A DNA stretch of 64,000 nucleotides from Dendrolimus kikuchii (GCA_019925095.2 CM034392.1:14464887-14528886), one strand, 5' to 3'. Positions 46,526 to 58,859 are shown, numbered from the stretch's first letter. Numbers and translations: made by a program. Notes: generated by a model not told the origin, from the sequence alone.

Positions 46526-46659
46526 AATTTGAGGGTCTCTATGGTTGAGTAGGCGACAGCTTTGCTTGACCGAGCTCACTTTAACGCAGAAGCTTCGGGT
46601 GCGATTTCAGGCATAGCAATTATCATAAACGTCCTTTCCGTTATTTACTTTACTTTACT

Positions 46660-46974
46660 TTATCCGTGCAGGAACGGAGAAAGAATACAATTTCCTGCGG
46701 CCGGGAGGCCTGTCGTAAGAGGCGACTAAACAACCCACAGCCAGATGGTAGGGCATTTGCCCGACTGGATGGCTACCACCCCTGGTCTAGAGCATGCCGC
46801 CATAACAACTTTGAGTTGTGTTCCGGCATTAGTGACCAGGTTCCAGACTCACTTAAGAGAGCAGCAGCGCATTTGTAGCACCTTTGCTGTTGCAAATGTC
46901 CATAGGCGATGGTAACCGCTTTCCATCCAGTGGGCCGTCTGCCTGTCTGCTGAACTCCTGCAATAAAAAAAAAA
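46660..46974 (+). mobile_element. SINE-like element S1, copy 6 (full length)
   Basis: The cleanest copy: 'ttatccgtgcaggaacggag' to 'gaactcctgcaat' plus A10. It keeps a 70-aa frame (46666-46878). Upstream, 46537-46615 has 'tggttgagtagg' and 'gggtgcgatttc', loosely like RNA polymerase III A and B boxes. Other copies start at 46660-equivalent without that segment, so it may or may not belong to the element. Confidence 0.8.
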
Positions 46975-46979
46975 TACTA

Positions 46980-47560
46980 TGGTCTGAGTATCTGCGACGG
47001 CCTCAGTATGATTCATTGTATATAACCCATAACACAATCATGACTTCAAATATTAGTGTTTGTCGATTTATAAAAAAGATAACATTTGAATTGTACTTAG
47101 TACCCGCTTAAGCGTAGTTTTGATTTTAACGTACTCTAAATACTGTGAATTAAAATGAAAGCAATAACGTCTTCTGCAACTGAAATAACCTACAAACTAC
47201 AGAAAAATCTAAGACTAGTATAGTAAAATTGTATACAGTTTTGAGTCTAAACACAACCATAGAATCGAACAAATTAAAAAGTTGCATTTTCTTATATGCT
47301 TTGAAACATGCTAAATGGCTTTTGTTTTTAAATACAAGATTAATACGTGATATATTATTTTCTTAAGTTGTCGCGAGTAGTTCACATAATAAAACTCATT
47401 TTAATTTGTAACTGCATTTAATACATGGTATTGTATATACTTATATTATTGTTTATTGAGTTAATTTTGTTTTATATTTCAATATAATTTAACAGATTAT
47501 ATAATTACAATACATAAAAAAGGTGTGAATAAATAAAATTTATATTATGCTTAAGTTTAT
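46980..47560. other. AT-rich DNA without recognised genes
   Basis: No supported feature. Confidence 0.5.
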
Positions 47561-47566
47561 TAATAA

Positions 47567-47866
47567 CTAGCTGACCCGGCAAAGTTTGTACCATCTCAGA
47601 ATCAAATTTATGAACGACTTTTAAATTTAATTGATTTCTAAACGACGCGACGAATATCAAATGTTTGACCGGTAGGAATAGTTTCTAAGGTAAAGCGAAA
47701 TTGTTATATTTACTAGATACGAAGCTTATTTTTTCATATTTACTCACCTTTTACACCTTCCCTGGACTGTCACAAATAATTCAAAACCAAAATTAGCCAA
47801 ATCAGTCCAGCCGTTCTCGAGTTTTATCAAGACTAACGAACAGCAATTGATTTTTATTTATATAGA
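47567..47866 (-). mobile_element. Complete 300-bp Helitron-like element
   Basis: Read on the minus strand it starts TCTATATAAATAAAAATC after an A and ends GGGTCAGCTAG before a T. This is the Helitron pattern: 5' TC, 3' CTAG, insertion between A and T, no target duplication. No protein is encoded. 'gttcgttagtcttgataaaa' near its 5' end and 'ttgccgggtcagctag' at its 3' end are familiar from insect genomes. A clear 3' hairpin is not seen, which leaves some doubt. Confidence 0.6.
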
Positions 47867-48132
47867 TTTAATTTACCTGCAAGTTTTTACGGTCAAAATC
47901 TAGTTAGTAATGGCACTAAAATTGTCAAGAATCGAATTGTATAAATAATAGAGAAAATTAATAACCGTAATGTTGACATCATCTAGCCACACCTCATATG
48001 CAAATTTACATGGAATAGATTAAAACTTAATTTATAGCTTTTTAATTCTTATAATTGTGTAGGAGAATTCGATGTGGATATTTGAGTCTTATTTTGCGTT
48101 ATGTTATTATTAGTATTACATTATTATATTTT

Positions 48133-48275
48133 TTTTATCGCTGGAGTACAGCAGGCAGGCAGACGGCCCACCTGATGGAAAGCGGTTACCGTCGCCTATA
48201 GACGTTAGCAACACCAGAGGTGTCACTAACGCGCTGCCGGCCTCGAAGAAATTTTATAACACCCTTTTTAAAAAA
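48133..48275 (-). mobile_element. SINE-like tail fragment, family S3
   Basis: T-rich start, then 'caggcagacggcccacctga' and 'aacgcgctgccggcctcga', ending near 'ttttataacacccttttt'. Matches 34975-35100 through the shared 'gaaattttataac'. Confidence 0.65.
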
Positions 48276-48699
48276 CCGTTTTTATTATATAGCTTTATAA
48301 ATACATATTTCTACGGGAATGAAACCGCTTGAACACCGGTTCTGTATCTTACAGAAATTATCACATTTCCTGTAACTTGATTGAAGAATTACAATATGTA
48401 TTTATTTGCCGATATTATTATTCCCTGTAAAGTAACCTGAATGTTTTGTCTAAAACATTTTATAATGCTTAGGTATTCAGAATGTGAGCACTATAAAAAG
48501 CACCGGTAGCCGGTGAGAAATGTTCATAATTTAATTAAACAATAAACACGGTGAGACCAGTTTTGGAAGTATTTAGGTGTATTTCACGGGAAGTTCAACG
48601 ATCGCATGTTTTTGAGCAAAGGCCGTAACACTGCGCTGATCTTGATCATTAAGCGATTATGTTTACAAGTATAGATTTTCGGAATTAAGATAATACTTT

Positions 48700-48930
48700 A
48701 AATATTAGGAAAGTAAATGATTACTTTTCATTAACCAGTTACATATACGGGGGCCAACCTATATTATTTTTTTTCAAGCACTGTGTAACGGCGTATAAAC
48801 TATACGTTCTTACCTAATTTTGTCCACGTAATCAAGTACTTTTTGAGAAATTTACTTTAAACAAGTCTGTACGCCATAAATCCCAACAATAATTCTACGA
48901 ATATTTCACAGAAATTTGATTTTGGTTCAT
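48700..48930. repeat. Fragment of the 17.65-kb dispersed repeat
   Basis: 'accagttacatatacggggg' and the T-run that follows match the middle of 17650-18320; 'taatcaagtactttttgaga' likewise resembles 'acccagtagtttttgagaca'. Confidence 0.4.
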
Positions 48931-49019
48931 ATACATAAAATCAATTCTTGTGAAAAAAATCTATGTTGTGTATGAAATAAACATTATTAGTAATATTGTC
49001 GTTTAGACTCATAAAATCT

Positions 49020-49560
49020 ATTCTTAAAAAAATGAAAACAGTACACAACAACAAAGTAAGGTTTTGTTTTTTAATAAAAACAAAAGCTTACTTCAAACTA
49101 AATAGCAAGAAATAAATATTTTTTATAACATTTTGTAGGCGGTGCATTTTGCAATGTTGTTTTTGTTTTTTATGTTTTACTTGGCACCGATTTTATGCTG
49201 TTGTACAAAATATTCATTCTTTGCATTTTAGTTTGAAGTTGGTTGTGTTTTTGTTAAAAAAAATCTAATTCATAGTTGCTTGGATAGCTTTAGAAATAAT
49301 ATTTTAAACGCCTGTAGAAATTGTACTATTGGCACGCGTATTGCCTTCCGAAGAGTATAGGCGGTCGGCCCTCTTCAACAAGGGTTACACTCAATTTCCC
49401 TGAGAACCACTCATCAGATCCTGACATGACTGACTGACAAAGGGACTACACTTTCGAATAAAGAAAAATTGACACACAACTGACTGAGACATCGCGTAAC
49501 AAACATACAATCGAATTAAGAATATCCTCCTTTTGGAAGTCGGTTAAAAATGTGGCAATG
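49020..49560 (+). repeat. 160-bp repeat family, longer version with one unit
   Basis: The left part ('tatgttttacttggcaccga', 'cctgtagaaattgtactat', 'ggcacgcgtatt') is shared with 63060-63330, followed by one unit with 'ctcatcagatcctgacatg'. So the family is at least about 540-610 bp long and the 160-bp units are its right-hand part. Confidence 0.6.
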
Positions 49561-49564
49561 CACG

Positions 49565-51930
49565 AGCGAGATAGCGCACTCAAGTTGGGTAGAATAAAAG
49601 CAACCTCTTCCAGACAACCTTTCGATGGAAAATATCGTATTTGAAAGAGAAGGGTATAAGTGCTTAAATAAATATAAAATAAACTTTATTTTACTGAACT
49701 CGTTCTGCAAGCTTTGTAAAGACTAATTTTAGCATATTAATATCTTGGGGCCTATGAGATAAGTTTCTCGCGAAAGTTGAATTGTACATGAGTTGAATGC
49801 ACATTTTGCAGTGAAGCATTAAATGCGGAATTTAAATTACATTGCACTCACCTTCTTGTGTATATTGAATGTATATTACTAGATTATGAAAATGTTTTCC
49901 GATGTAGTCTTACAAGCTTATGGTAAGTAGGATAAAGTCTATTTATAACAGGATAACTTGGAATATGTGACTAAAAGAAACAGAAAGATAATTATTGATT
50001 CTATGGTGGTTTAATTCACTGGAATATGAAGCTCCTAGGTACGGGTCCGGCCAGGGTAAATTTTGTAAACGAACTTTTCACAGTTAACTCTGGTCTTAGG
50101 GCTTACAATATTTTATTCAAATTTAAACATTTCCAATTTGTTCTTTTATTAAATTTTTAGTAATTCAATACGAAACAGGTACGTATAAATGCTTGTATTT
50201 TAGTACCTACGAAGTGTTTTGACATCTTGTTTTAACAAAGATTTTATTTAAAAATACAATAAATAACTTTTCAATCCAATATTTTAACTAATGTTCTATT
50301 AAAATAAAATTAAAGTACTTGCTACTATTTTTACCAAGGGAAATAAATGTAAACAATGTTACAAAGTATTTAAGTTTGTTTGGGTGTACCCGTTGAAGTC
50401 TTTTATAGCGAGGTAACAGTTAAACGATTACTAATTCCATCAACCTGCGTTGTTGCGCTTGCTTAGCCACACGAGCTTTAACTCAAATTCTTGCCGTTAC
50501 AAAATAATAAGTAGAATACCGAATCCGTCACACAACAATGGAGCGTATTGGGAAAATGGACCGCGCTCAACCGCGGCCAGATATCATCCAAGATTATCTC
50601 ACGGTTGCTTTGATCAATATTACTATGATACTAATTAGAACTTATGTCTCCGCTTGCGTGAAATTAATCAATTACACACAGCAAATGTGTATGCACATAA
50701 TGTTGGCAATACTTATATTGATATTTTTATTATTTTTAAACTTGCAACAATCTCGTTTCTTTTTGTTCTCTTCCATTTTGGTTGTAGCCGAGTGCACACG
50801 TGTTTTCGTTTTAAAGTGATTTATTATAAATTTCCACCACTAACAGTATTTAACTTCTATACCTACAACGACCAGAATATCGCACACACCATCAGCGGAA
50901 AATAAATATTATTTGTGCGTCGAGCTGCGCACACATAGATATTGTTTAAAGATGTATGAAACGCTAAAGATGATACTTTGACACAAAATAACTGAATACA
51001 AAAGTTTACTTATAATTTCAATACTCCGGTAACAAAAAATAGTTAATAATTATTAACACGAGCAATAGTTGTTTTACTGTGTAAATAAATAAAAAATACT
51101 TTAGTGTTCATCACTAATCGGCACTCTTGTGGCTTACTTGAATTTCTCCCATCTGTGTGTCCAACGCTGGGGAAGGCGACGCCGCTGCAGACCGGTAGCG
51201 AGCTAAAACAAATTACGTTTGTATAGGATTGCATTTGCTCACTGTCTAATTTGCTGTTGAGTAATGACGCAGTCTACGACAGAGCACGCTTGCATAGAAG
51301 ATACCTATTCATTCGCAACTTTAAGACTCCTGGATTGTATTATTCAGGGAACACAGACTCCTGCAGATTGATCCATCCTTCAGCAATGAGCACCAGAAAA
51401 GATAAGGTAAAGCGCTTCGTCCTGACCGGAAGCATTTGCGTGCGTCTGGACGTACCACGGTAAAATGAAGAAACTACTTCTATGCAGTCTTGAAGAACTC
51501 TCCACGAAGTGTTTTGAATAGAAAACCGAAAGTCTAGCAACCTTGCCGATCAGCTTTGTAGCTTTTTTCTCGTTTCTTCTTCCCATTTTCCTTTCTCCAT
51601 CCATTGCCTTTTCCTGACCATCGTGTTGCACAAGACCTGCATATACTATGTCACGTATGCTACGTTGGTACGCCCACGCTTTACAAAAACCGGCTGGTTA
51701 TTTGGAGAACAACTGACTAAATATAGCGCTCCCGTCGAGACTCTGAAGAAGAGGCAGGAATAAAAATGTTGGCCTCTAATAGAGAGCACCGAAAACTGCG
51801 CGAAGACGAACAGAGAACTTAGGAAAGCGAACTCTCCAAACGTAACCGAGACTTAATGCTAAGATGATAATATTATTGTAACAAAATACATTCCTTCTAT
51901 CAATTATATTACAACTACATAAAACTTATA
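49565..51930. other. DNA without recognised genes
   Basis: Frames at 50450-50905 and 51251-51631 have no recognisable domain. One frame (50538-50819) is hydrophobic in its second half, which AT-rich noncoding DNA often produces. No repeat structure was recognised. Confidence 0.4.
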
Positions 51931-51934
51931 CTCA

Positions 51935-52185
51935 AATTCAAATTCAAAAGTTTTTATTCAAAATAAGTTCCACTGGAGAACACTTTTTGAAGGTCATACA
52001 TGTAAGTTAAAATTTAATTTTACTTCCTATTCTATGTACACCGCTTCGCAACGTGTTAATGCTGTAAAGGAGAAGAAGCGACAAGAAACTCCCCAGCAAC
52101 ACATCTAGCTAAATATTGTTTTTCTTTATATTTCATATTCTACTTATATCTCAAATCCTTTTTTTTATAAGTTTTGTACAGAAGT
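51935..52185 (+). mobile_element. Dispersed repeat S2, plus copy
   Basis: Starts near 'actcaaattcaaattcaaaa' and continues 'agttccactggagaacact', 'caccgcttcgcaacgtgtt', 'cagcaacacatctagctaa'. Inverted match to 32048-32282. Confidence 0.65.
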
Positions 52186-52265
52186 ATATTATAGAATTAC
52201 TTTTTGAAGAATTAATGGAGTTGTAGCAAACAATGCATACTCAATAAGACCAAGACACAATATAA

Positions 52266-52288
52266 ATATATATATATATATATATATA
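52266..52288. repeat. Short (AT)n microsatellite
   Basis: About 11 AT units. Confidence 0.85.
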
Positions 52289-52299
52289 CACACAAAAAA

Positions 52300-53490
52300 C
52301 TCAGTACGCTCTTTTACAGGTTAAATGAAAGTATCCGATACGTATCTCTTCATTATGAAAGGTTTTTTGCTTCCCGATAAATATCAAAGCGCTGTGAGTC
52401 TGTGAGCACGTCGCATCGTTTCTTGCTTGTCTCTCGCTTTTGTTCGTGTATACGTCAAAGTATTCAACCTTTGTTTCAAGTTGTATTCAATTTGAATTAT
52501 AATTAATTGCAAATTAAAATTAACATTTAGATAGATAATAATAAAAAGAATATAAAAACTTGTCGTGGAAAAAAATAGCGACTCAGACAGGATGACTAAT
52601 AGCGTTTATAAATTTTCTGGGAGGTCACATTATGCTAGTAAATTCTTTAGTTATCACTGAATGAAAGACTATTTCTCATTCCAATATATAAATAACATAT
52701 TGGACATGTTTCTTGCGATAGGGATGGGTTTAAAATATTATACAATAAGTGGCATTTAGTTCAATTTTCACAAGACCAAGTATAAATTTGCGATAAACAA
52801 TTTGTGTACAATAGTGAAACAAAACCAAAGCGCCTCCAGCCTTAAATAATGTTTACGACACTTTTCCTATAAACAAAAATTTAAAAAAACTATCTTATTA
52901 GCAAACCTTCAGTTTGGACTTTATTCTTATACTGTAGTACCTAACAGTGTAAGTAGCTGATGTACATAAACTCGCAAGTACTTATGACGTTAAATATTCA
53001 TGTATGGCAAACTATTGCTTAACAATTTTATTCCAGATCAATGTTTCTTAAACAGATTGTGTAATATCCGATTGAAAATCTGTTTCAACTTAAAATTGTA
53101 TCATCCGCTTTCCAATTTATAACTATAACATCTATCAAGTTTATGAGAAAACACGTTTTTAAATTCAAGCATACAATTCCATTCTCTGTGGGAAAATGGA
53201 CATAAAAACTAGACGTAGCTCGGCAACGAAATTGATAAAACTTTGATTTTGTAATTACCTTTTCACGTAAAGATATAAATTACCAAAGTAACCTTTTCAT
53301 TGGTGGTATTATATTATGGAGCGTCCCAGTTCATTATTTTAATTCCTCCGCCTTATTTTATAGTTTTTTCATTTATTTATTTATACGAAAACACACATTG
53401 TGTGTATCTTCAGAAGCTAAACAAATTAGGGGACTAGACGATTGACATACTATCCTTAATGCCCCTTATCCACCTGTCTTAGAATTAGTT
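52300..53490. other. AT-rich DNA without recognised genes
   Basis: No supported feature. Confidence 0.5.
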
Positions 53491-53499
53491 GACTATGAC

Positions 53500-54395
53500 C
53501 ATAGCTGGGCATTAACTCGTTAATGCGTCAATCGTTAATTAACGAAGTTAACATTTCGGGTAACGGATTAACTTTTAAGTTAACTTAAAAATATGTTAAC
53601 GGACTCGTTAAATTCCGTTAAATTTCCCAAAGTCCATTAATCATTAATCCAGCAACAAATCTTTAAAGATCAAATCTCAAAGTCTCGTCAAAATGTGGCT
53701 AGACATAAAGTCGAAAGACTCATTAAATGATGCGGCATTCCTCGGGGAACAGATATTCGCAAATCTGTTTATTAAATATAATACTGCTATACCCTCAAGC
53801 CCTGCAGTTGAAAGTCTTTTCTCCACGGGCAAGGATATACCACAGCCGAGAAGCGACCATCGCTTTCAGATGAGAACTTCAACATATTAATGTTCATGAA
53901 GGGAAGAATATTCATATTGTGCCAGATGACTAAATTAACAGATAAATTGGACGAGTTAATATCGTTTCGTCTAAGATGTAAGTGATCTATGTAGCAATTC
54001 GTCTAAATAGCAATTGGTCATTATATTACTATCGAATAGTCTTAAAATTAGTTCGTGTAATTAGTCTTTTCTCCAGAACGCAACGAGTCTATCTTAATAA
54101 AATAAATTCTAAACCTTAATTGAAATGAATGAAAAAGCATTGTTTGTCAATATGCCTATCTTAAACACTCTAATAATTATACCCGTCTTTTTTTTACTAA
54201 CCTGTTAACTTCCAGAACCAACAGTTTTTATAAGAAGATCCAATTTTTATCACGTGTTAACGGATTAATGATTAGCGTTAACTTACGTTAAATTTTCTGA
54301 AATGTAACGCTTTAACTTTTAACGAAGTTACCTTTTTCAGTAACGAATTAGCAATTAACGAAGTTAACTATTTGATTAACGGTGCCCAGCTATGA
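53500..54395 (+). mobile_element. hAT transposon derivative, 896 bp, complete ends
   Basis: Inverted ends CATAGCTGGGCA (53500-53511) and TGCCCAGCTATG (54384-54395) are perfect over 12 bp. A perfect 8-bp target duplication, actatgac, flanks them (53492-53499 and 54396-54403), the hAT signature. Both subterminal regions (about 150 bp each) are packed with gttaac/ttaacg motifs in both orientations, the usual form of hAT transposase binding arrays. The interior carries only the C-terminus of a hAT transposase, so this is an internally deleted, non-autonomous copy. Confidence 0.93.
53693..53931 (+). pseudogene. hAT transposase C-terminal (dimerisation) remnant
   Basis: A 65-aa frame (53693-53890) contains 'AIPSSPAVESLFSTGKDI' (residues 32-49), the most conserved part of the hAT C-terminal dimerisation domain. 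After 'RPRSDHR'-like sequence the frame is wrong: a shift at about 53864 restores family-like 'SDENFNILMFMKG' in another frame (from 53866). The RNase H-like catalytic core is missing, so the remnant cannot act. Upstream start is not the natural one. Confidence 0.88.
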
Positions 54396-54404
54396 CTATG
54401 ACCT

Positions 54405-55780
54405 AATGCGATTTATTTATAGCTTTAAAAAATAACACTTTAATGATTAGCTACATTAGTGTATATACATGAGTTATCTACCAATGTTTATTAACTTCAT
54501 TAATAATGTCACATCTCAAATAAAGCATAAAACTCTTGGCTATATCTGCGGGAAATAATTACCGACACTAACATTAGCCCAGGTATAGCAGAGGTATCAT
54601 AATGAAACCGTTGGTACTCATGACATCTTTACCGATGCGAAATCAGAAATTCGGATTATGACTTCGGCATGGTACCTTATCGAATTCCATTAAAGGTGAC
54701 TGCAGTTACTTGCACCATCCAAATGTTTAGCAATCTATGATGCTATCAGCATGAAGGTTTTGCTGACATAACACTTCCTAGACATGGATAGTATTGCGCT
54801 ACACCGCTAAATTGCACTAACACATCTCACTATGCCGTTGTCACCACAACGGCATAGTGAAATGAGTTAGCTCCATATACTCATTCAAGATATGTTACGG
54901 TAGCTCACTTTACCGTAATTGAACACGAAAAGATACGAGTTAATGTAGTGCCAAAGTGTTTTGGCTTCACATCATATAAACATGTACTGTTCGGGACGTT
55001 GCCACAGAAGTATTTTGGGAATTATGCACAGCAGCAAGAATGACTGATTAGAAATATGCCATAAAAACCCGCGGGCGCAGGGTAGGTATATATAAGCTAA
55101 CGAGTGCTTTACGGCTAACGGCCATTTTGCTACGCCATGGCGTATTTTGAGTATCGCAAAAGTCTGAAAGAGTAAACTTTGCTTGAATTACTAAGTTAAT
55201 GTAAGGAATTTTTCTAAGTTACCTATATCTAAGGAACTGTTAGATGGGATCTTTCCACTTAAATCACAAATCAATCTCAACAAGGTGATCAATAAAACAT
55301 AACAACTACTTATACAAGTCATGTACCGCCCTTACTTCTTGGCTATACGAAAAATAGGCCGAACAACAAATAGTACAAATATCAAGTCCAATTTTGCTAA
55401 AGATGATCACACAAAGATCACACAAAATAAACCTTGTGCTGAGATTAAGGAATTAATGTTCAGACAGACGTCTCTATATATAACCTATTGACGATGACAC
55501 TTGCTTACGTAATGTTGGTAAATGGGTATTGAGCGAAAGGTCACGGTGCCCAGTGACCGTGGCGGTATGACTACAAACCAGTGTAAATAGGGATACCATT
55601 ATTTAATAAAATAAAAGAGTATTTATTATTTATTAGTATGTTATTTCATTGCTGTAAGTTAGTTAACAATAATATATACCATGACAGACATGTAGGGTCT
55701 CGAATTTGTACATTGAATTTACATAATATACAAAAAAAAATTGTGAGGGCTAATTTCGAAAACGCAACTTAAAAATTTTG
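54405..55780. other. DNA without recognised genes
   Basis: Contains the inverted repeat at 54816-54871 and a smaller one (ttacggta/taccgtaa) at about 54896-54920. No coding sequence was recognised. Confidence 0.45.
54816..54871. repeat. Imperfect ~26-bp inverted repeat, 4-nt loop
   Basis: The core cactatgccgttgt is perfectly inverted around 'cacc', and homology extends outward with a few mismatches (ctaacacatct versus ctaactcattt). Confidence 0.75.
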
Positions 55781-55789
55781 TCTGTCTTT

Positions 55790-56107
55790 TTTTTTATTGG
55801 AGGAGTTCAGCAGACAGGCAGACGGCCCACTTGATGGAAAGCGGTTACCATCGCCTATGGAGATTTGTAACACTAAAGGTGTTACAAATGCGCTGCTGCT
55901 CTCTTAAGGGAAACTGGTACCTTGCCAGTAATGCCGGAACACAACCCAAGGTTGTTATGGCGACATACTCTAGAGTCTAGACCAGGGGTGGTAGCCATCC
56001 TGTCGGGCAAATGCCCTACCATCTGGCTGTCGGTTGTTTTGTCGCCTCTTACGACAGGCCGCCTGGCCGCAGGGAATTGTATTCTTTCTCCGTTCCTGCA
56101 CGGATAA
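55790..56107 (-). mobile_element. SINE-like element S1, copy 7 (full length)
   Basis: From the T-rich tail complement through 'cagacaggcagacggccca' to 'ttcctgcacggataa'. A 7-bp repeat, tgtcttt, flanks it (55783-55789 and 56109-56115), a probable target duplication. The plus frame at 55922-56107 is antisense and not a gene. Confidence 0.8.
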
Positions 56108-56114
56108 GTGTCTT

Positions 56115-57640
56115 TCTGTTAGAGCATCACATAAAAACTAGTTAACGGATTTAAATGAAACCTCGACACAGAGCTAGCTTATATTACGTTAACACATAAG
56201 ATAGCTAATTTTTATCCCGACAAAAGACATTGTTTCTGGGGAATAAACGAATATAGCCAAAAAGGTTAATCAATAAAATGTTTTGGTGCCATCATTACAA
56301 TACACACATCATTACATACAATTCACTAATAAACGTCGTCATGATAACATTAATAAAGTTTCGCGGGCACCGTTAGTTTGAGAAATATGAGCATTTTCCC
56401 TTACATCGGCCAAAAAAAACAAGGCTTATTCAGTTTTTTTTATTATTATGCTTCTGTTACCTAAACTTTTGTTGATGTGAAAATATAATAATCTAACTTT
56501 TGTCTCTTTAATTAAAATAAGACTATTTGCTCGGCTATTAACACAACTATAAAATGTATTCAAATCAGTCTAAAAGGTGTTATAGTGGATCAACCCTAAT
56601 TATATAGGCAACATGTAAATATATGTAGAAGTATTAACACTTAAGCGTCCCACTGCCAGGCTTATTCTTACTTAATTACTCCATTGCTTCCGCAACCCAA
56701 AGTGAATCTTGTACACGCCATTTTTCCCTGTCCTACACATTTTTTTGCCAATTAGTATTGGCCTGAAGCCGGTCCTAGTCTTATAATGGAACGGAACTTG
56801 TCGAAAACTGATTGACGGATTTCACACATTGATTATGTTGACGTGCATATATATTTCCTGTGGTTTCCTTCTCGATAAACATGAGGCAATTGTAACTATA
56901 CGTATATTAAAACACAAATCGTCTAAATGGTGCATTGTTCCTGATCTGATTTCCAACCCAAGCCATTGAAATTAGATGCAGGTGCACTAGCCACGAAGCT
57001 ATCACGACTGTAACACGTGAATATAATATAAATCATTCAATTCCAACAAATTTGAAATTAAGCAAAATAAATTACTCAACGGTTAATACATCAATTAATT
57101 TATTTCGGTGCTGGTAACCCGAAACCTAGAAATAATAATATAATAGATTCTTTAACGTCGCACCTAGTCGTACCACCTTGTTATAATCGTTTGCAGGAAA
57201 TAATACTATTGTACTTTAATTCTGAAATAAAAGTTTTTTTTAATTTTATAACAATATGTATGTTAAGTTCGACTTGTTGTCATAAAGACACAAAAAATTA
57301 GCTTTCTTATTTATTAATATGAAAACAAAATGTTATATTGCGTATTGAGAATTCATAAGAATAGGTGACAAATGATAATTTGGATACTGAACCCGAAAAA
57401 ACTAAAATGTAATAATTAAATCTCAAACTTATCAAGGAATCTAGTTCAAACTAATTCTCCTTGAAGGTACTTTTTAACCTTCTAGACCTTTTAATTCTTT
57501 TTATTTTTTTAGTTTTTATCCCCTTCATAAAGTCAGAATGGATACAATTTTATATCTTTGGTAGCAAATATTTTATATCAAATGATTTCCCACAGTTTCA
57601 CACGCTCATTTACACTGATTTTTTTCATCTCTCAATTTTT
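56115..57640. other. AT-rich DNA without recognised genes
   Basis: No supported feature. Confidence 0.5.
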
Positions 57641-57649
57641 TTCGAAACT

Positions 57650-57860
57650 GGGAGACGACTCACATAATGGAAAGTAATTGTCGTTGCCTATAGACGTTTG
57701 CAACACCAGGGGCGAAGCCGACGCGTTGCCAGCCTTTAGGATAAGGTAGAGGAGATGGAACAAAAAGGTGAAACAAGAGGAATTGGATAGACGGGATGAG
57801 ATAGGAGAATGAAGGGACGATGAACAAGAAATAGGCTGGGAGGAAGTGGGCCATCAGAAC
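57650..57860 (-). mobile_element. SINE-like element of family S3, diverged
   Basis: 'ctcacataatggaaagtaat' and 'acgcgttgccagcctttagg' are the S3 pattern. A purine-rich stretch ('aggtagaggagatgg') up to 'aagtgggccatc' follows and is not in other copies here. Resembles Metulj-type lepidopteran SINEs from memory. Confidence 0.4.
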
Positions 57861-57864
57861 TAAT

Positions 57865-58540
57865 TTTTATTTTCTTGTTATTTCACTATACAATTGTGTA
57901 GTGTCATGCAAAATACGCCTTCCTCATCACACTGTAATTTACATACTAATTTACATACTGTTCGTCCATTTGTTTGTCTTTACAAACAAACGAACGAACA
58001 ATATGAGGATTTAATAATGACTCCGTTTTGACTAACTCAAATAAAACACACAAAAAATCGCAAAGAAAACTACTAGAACTACTATCATAAATGCTATTAC
58101 TGTGTATGTTATTAAAAAGAGAAATCAATTCTGTATTACGTGCAAACTACGTTTAATAGCAGCAAGTGTTATGAGTCATAAATATTCTGCCTATGACACC
58201 ATCGCCTGTCTTCGTGTTTTATTCACTCTCCACATGCCGGATGTCGATGACGTGTTTCATCATTTTAATGAAGATTATAATCTGTAGCATTTCTTTATTA
58301 GGTATACTTATTGCGATTTCAAATCAAAGCGTAGGAACTAATTTTATGATTGTTTTCAAACATATCGACTAGAAATTTAGTTTCTATACCTTTAAAACTT
58401 AACAGATAGCCGGGTATCCACGGGAAAGAGGTGATCGACTGCTGGCAGCCGCACGTCGCGCCTTGTATATACATCGGACTTATTAAGCTACGCTGATGTT
58501 GAATACCTTGGGTTATGTAAGAAGAAACCTCAGTCAAAAC
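57865..58540. other. DNA without recognised genes
   Basis: Short overlapping frames only; a small palindrome 'tttgtttgtctttacaaacaaac' sits near 57970. Nothing else is supported. Confidence 0.45.
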
Positions 58541-58548
58541 TTTAGCTT

Positions 58549-58847
58549 TTTTATTGCATGAGTTCAGCAGGCAGGCAGACCTGACCACCTCATGGAGAGC
58601 GGTTACCATCGCCTATAGACATTTTCAAACACCAAAGGTGCTACAAATGCGCTGCTGCTCTCTAAAGGGAGACTGGAGCCTAGCCACTAATGCCGGAACA
58701 CAACTCAAGGTTGTTATGGCGGCACACTCTAGACCAGGGCTGGTAGCCATCCAGACGGGTAAATTGTAGTAAGTTGTTTTATCGCCTCTTACGACAGGCT
58801 GCCCGGCCGGAGGAAATTGTATTCTTCCTCCGTTCCTGCACGGATAA
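58549..58847 (-). mobile_element. SINE-like element S1, copy 8
   Basis: T-rich tail complement, 'caggcaggcagacctgacca', to 'cgttcctgcacggataa'. ttagctt on both sides (58542-58548 and 58851-58857) is a probable target duplication. Confidence 0.8.
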
Positions 58848-58859
58848 AGCTTAGCTTAG

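Noticed and set aside
50538..50819. 93-aa frame with a hydrophobic stretch as a membrane protein
   Set aside because: AT-rich noncoding DNA often yields such frames; there is no domain, no splice context and no second copy.
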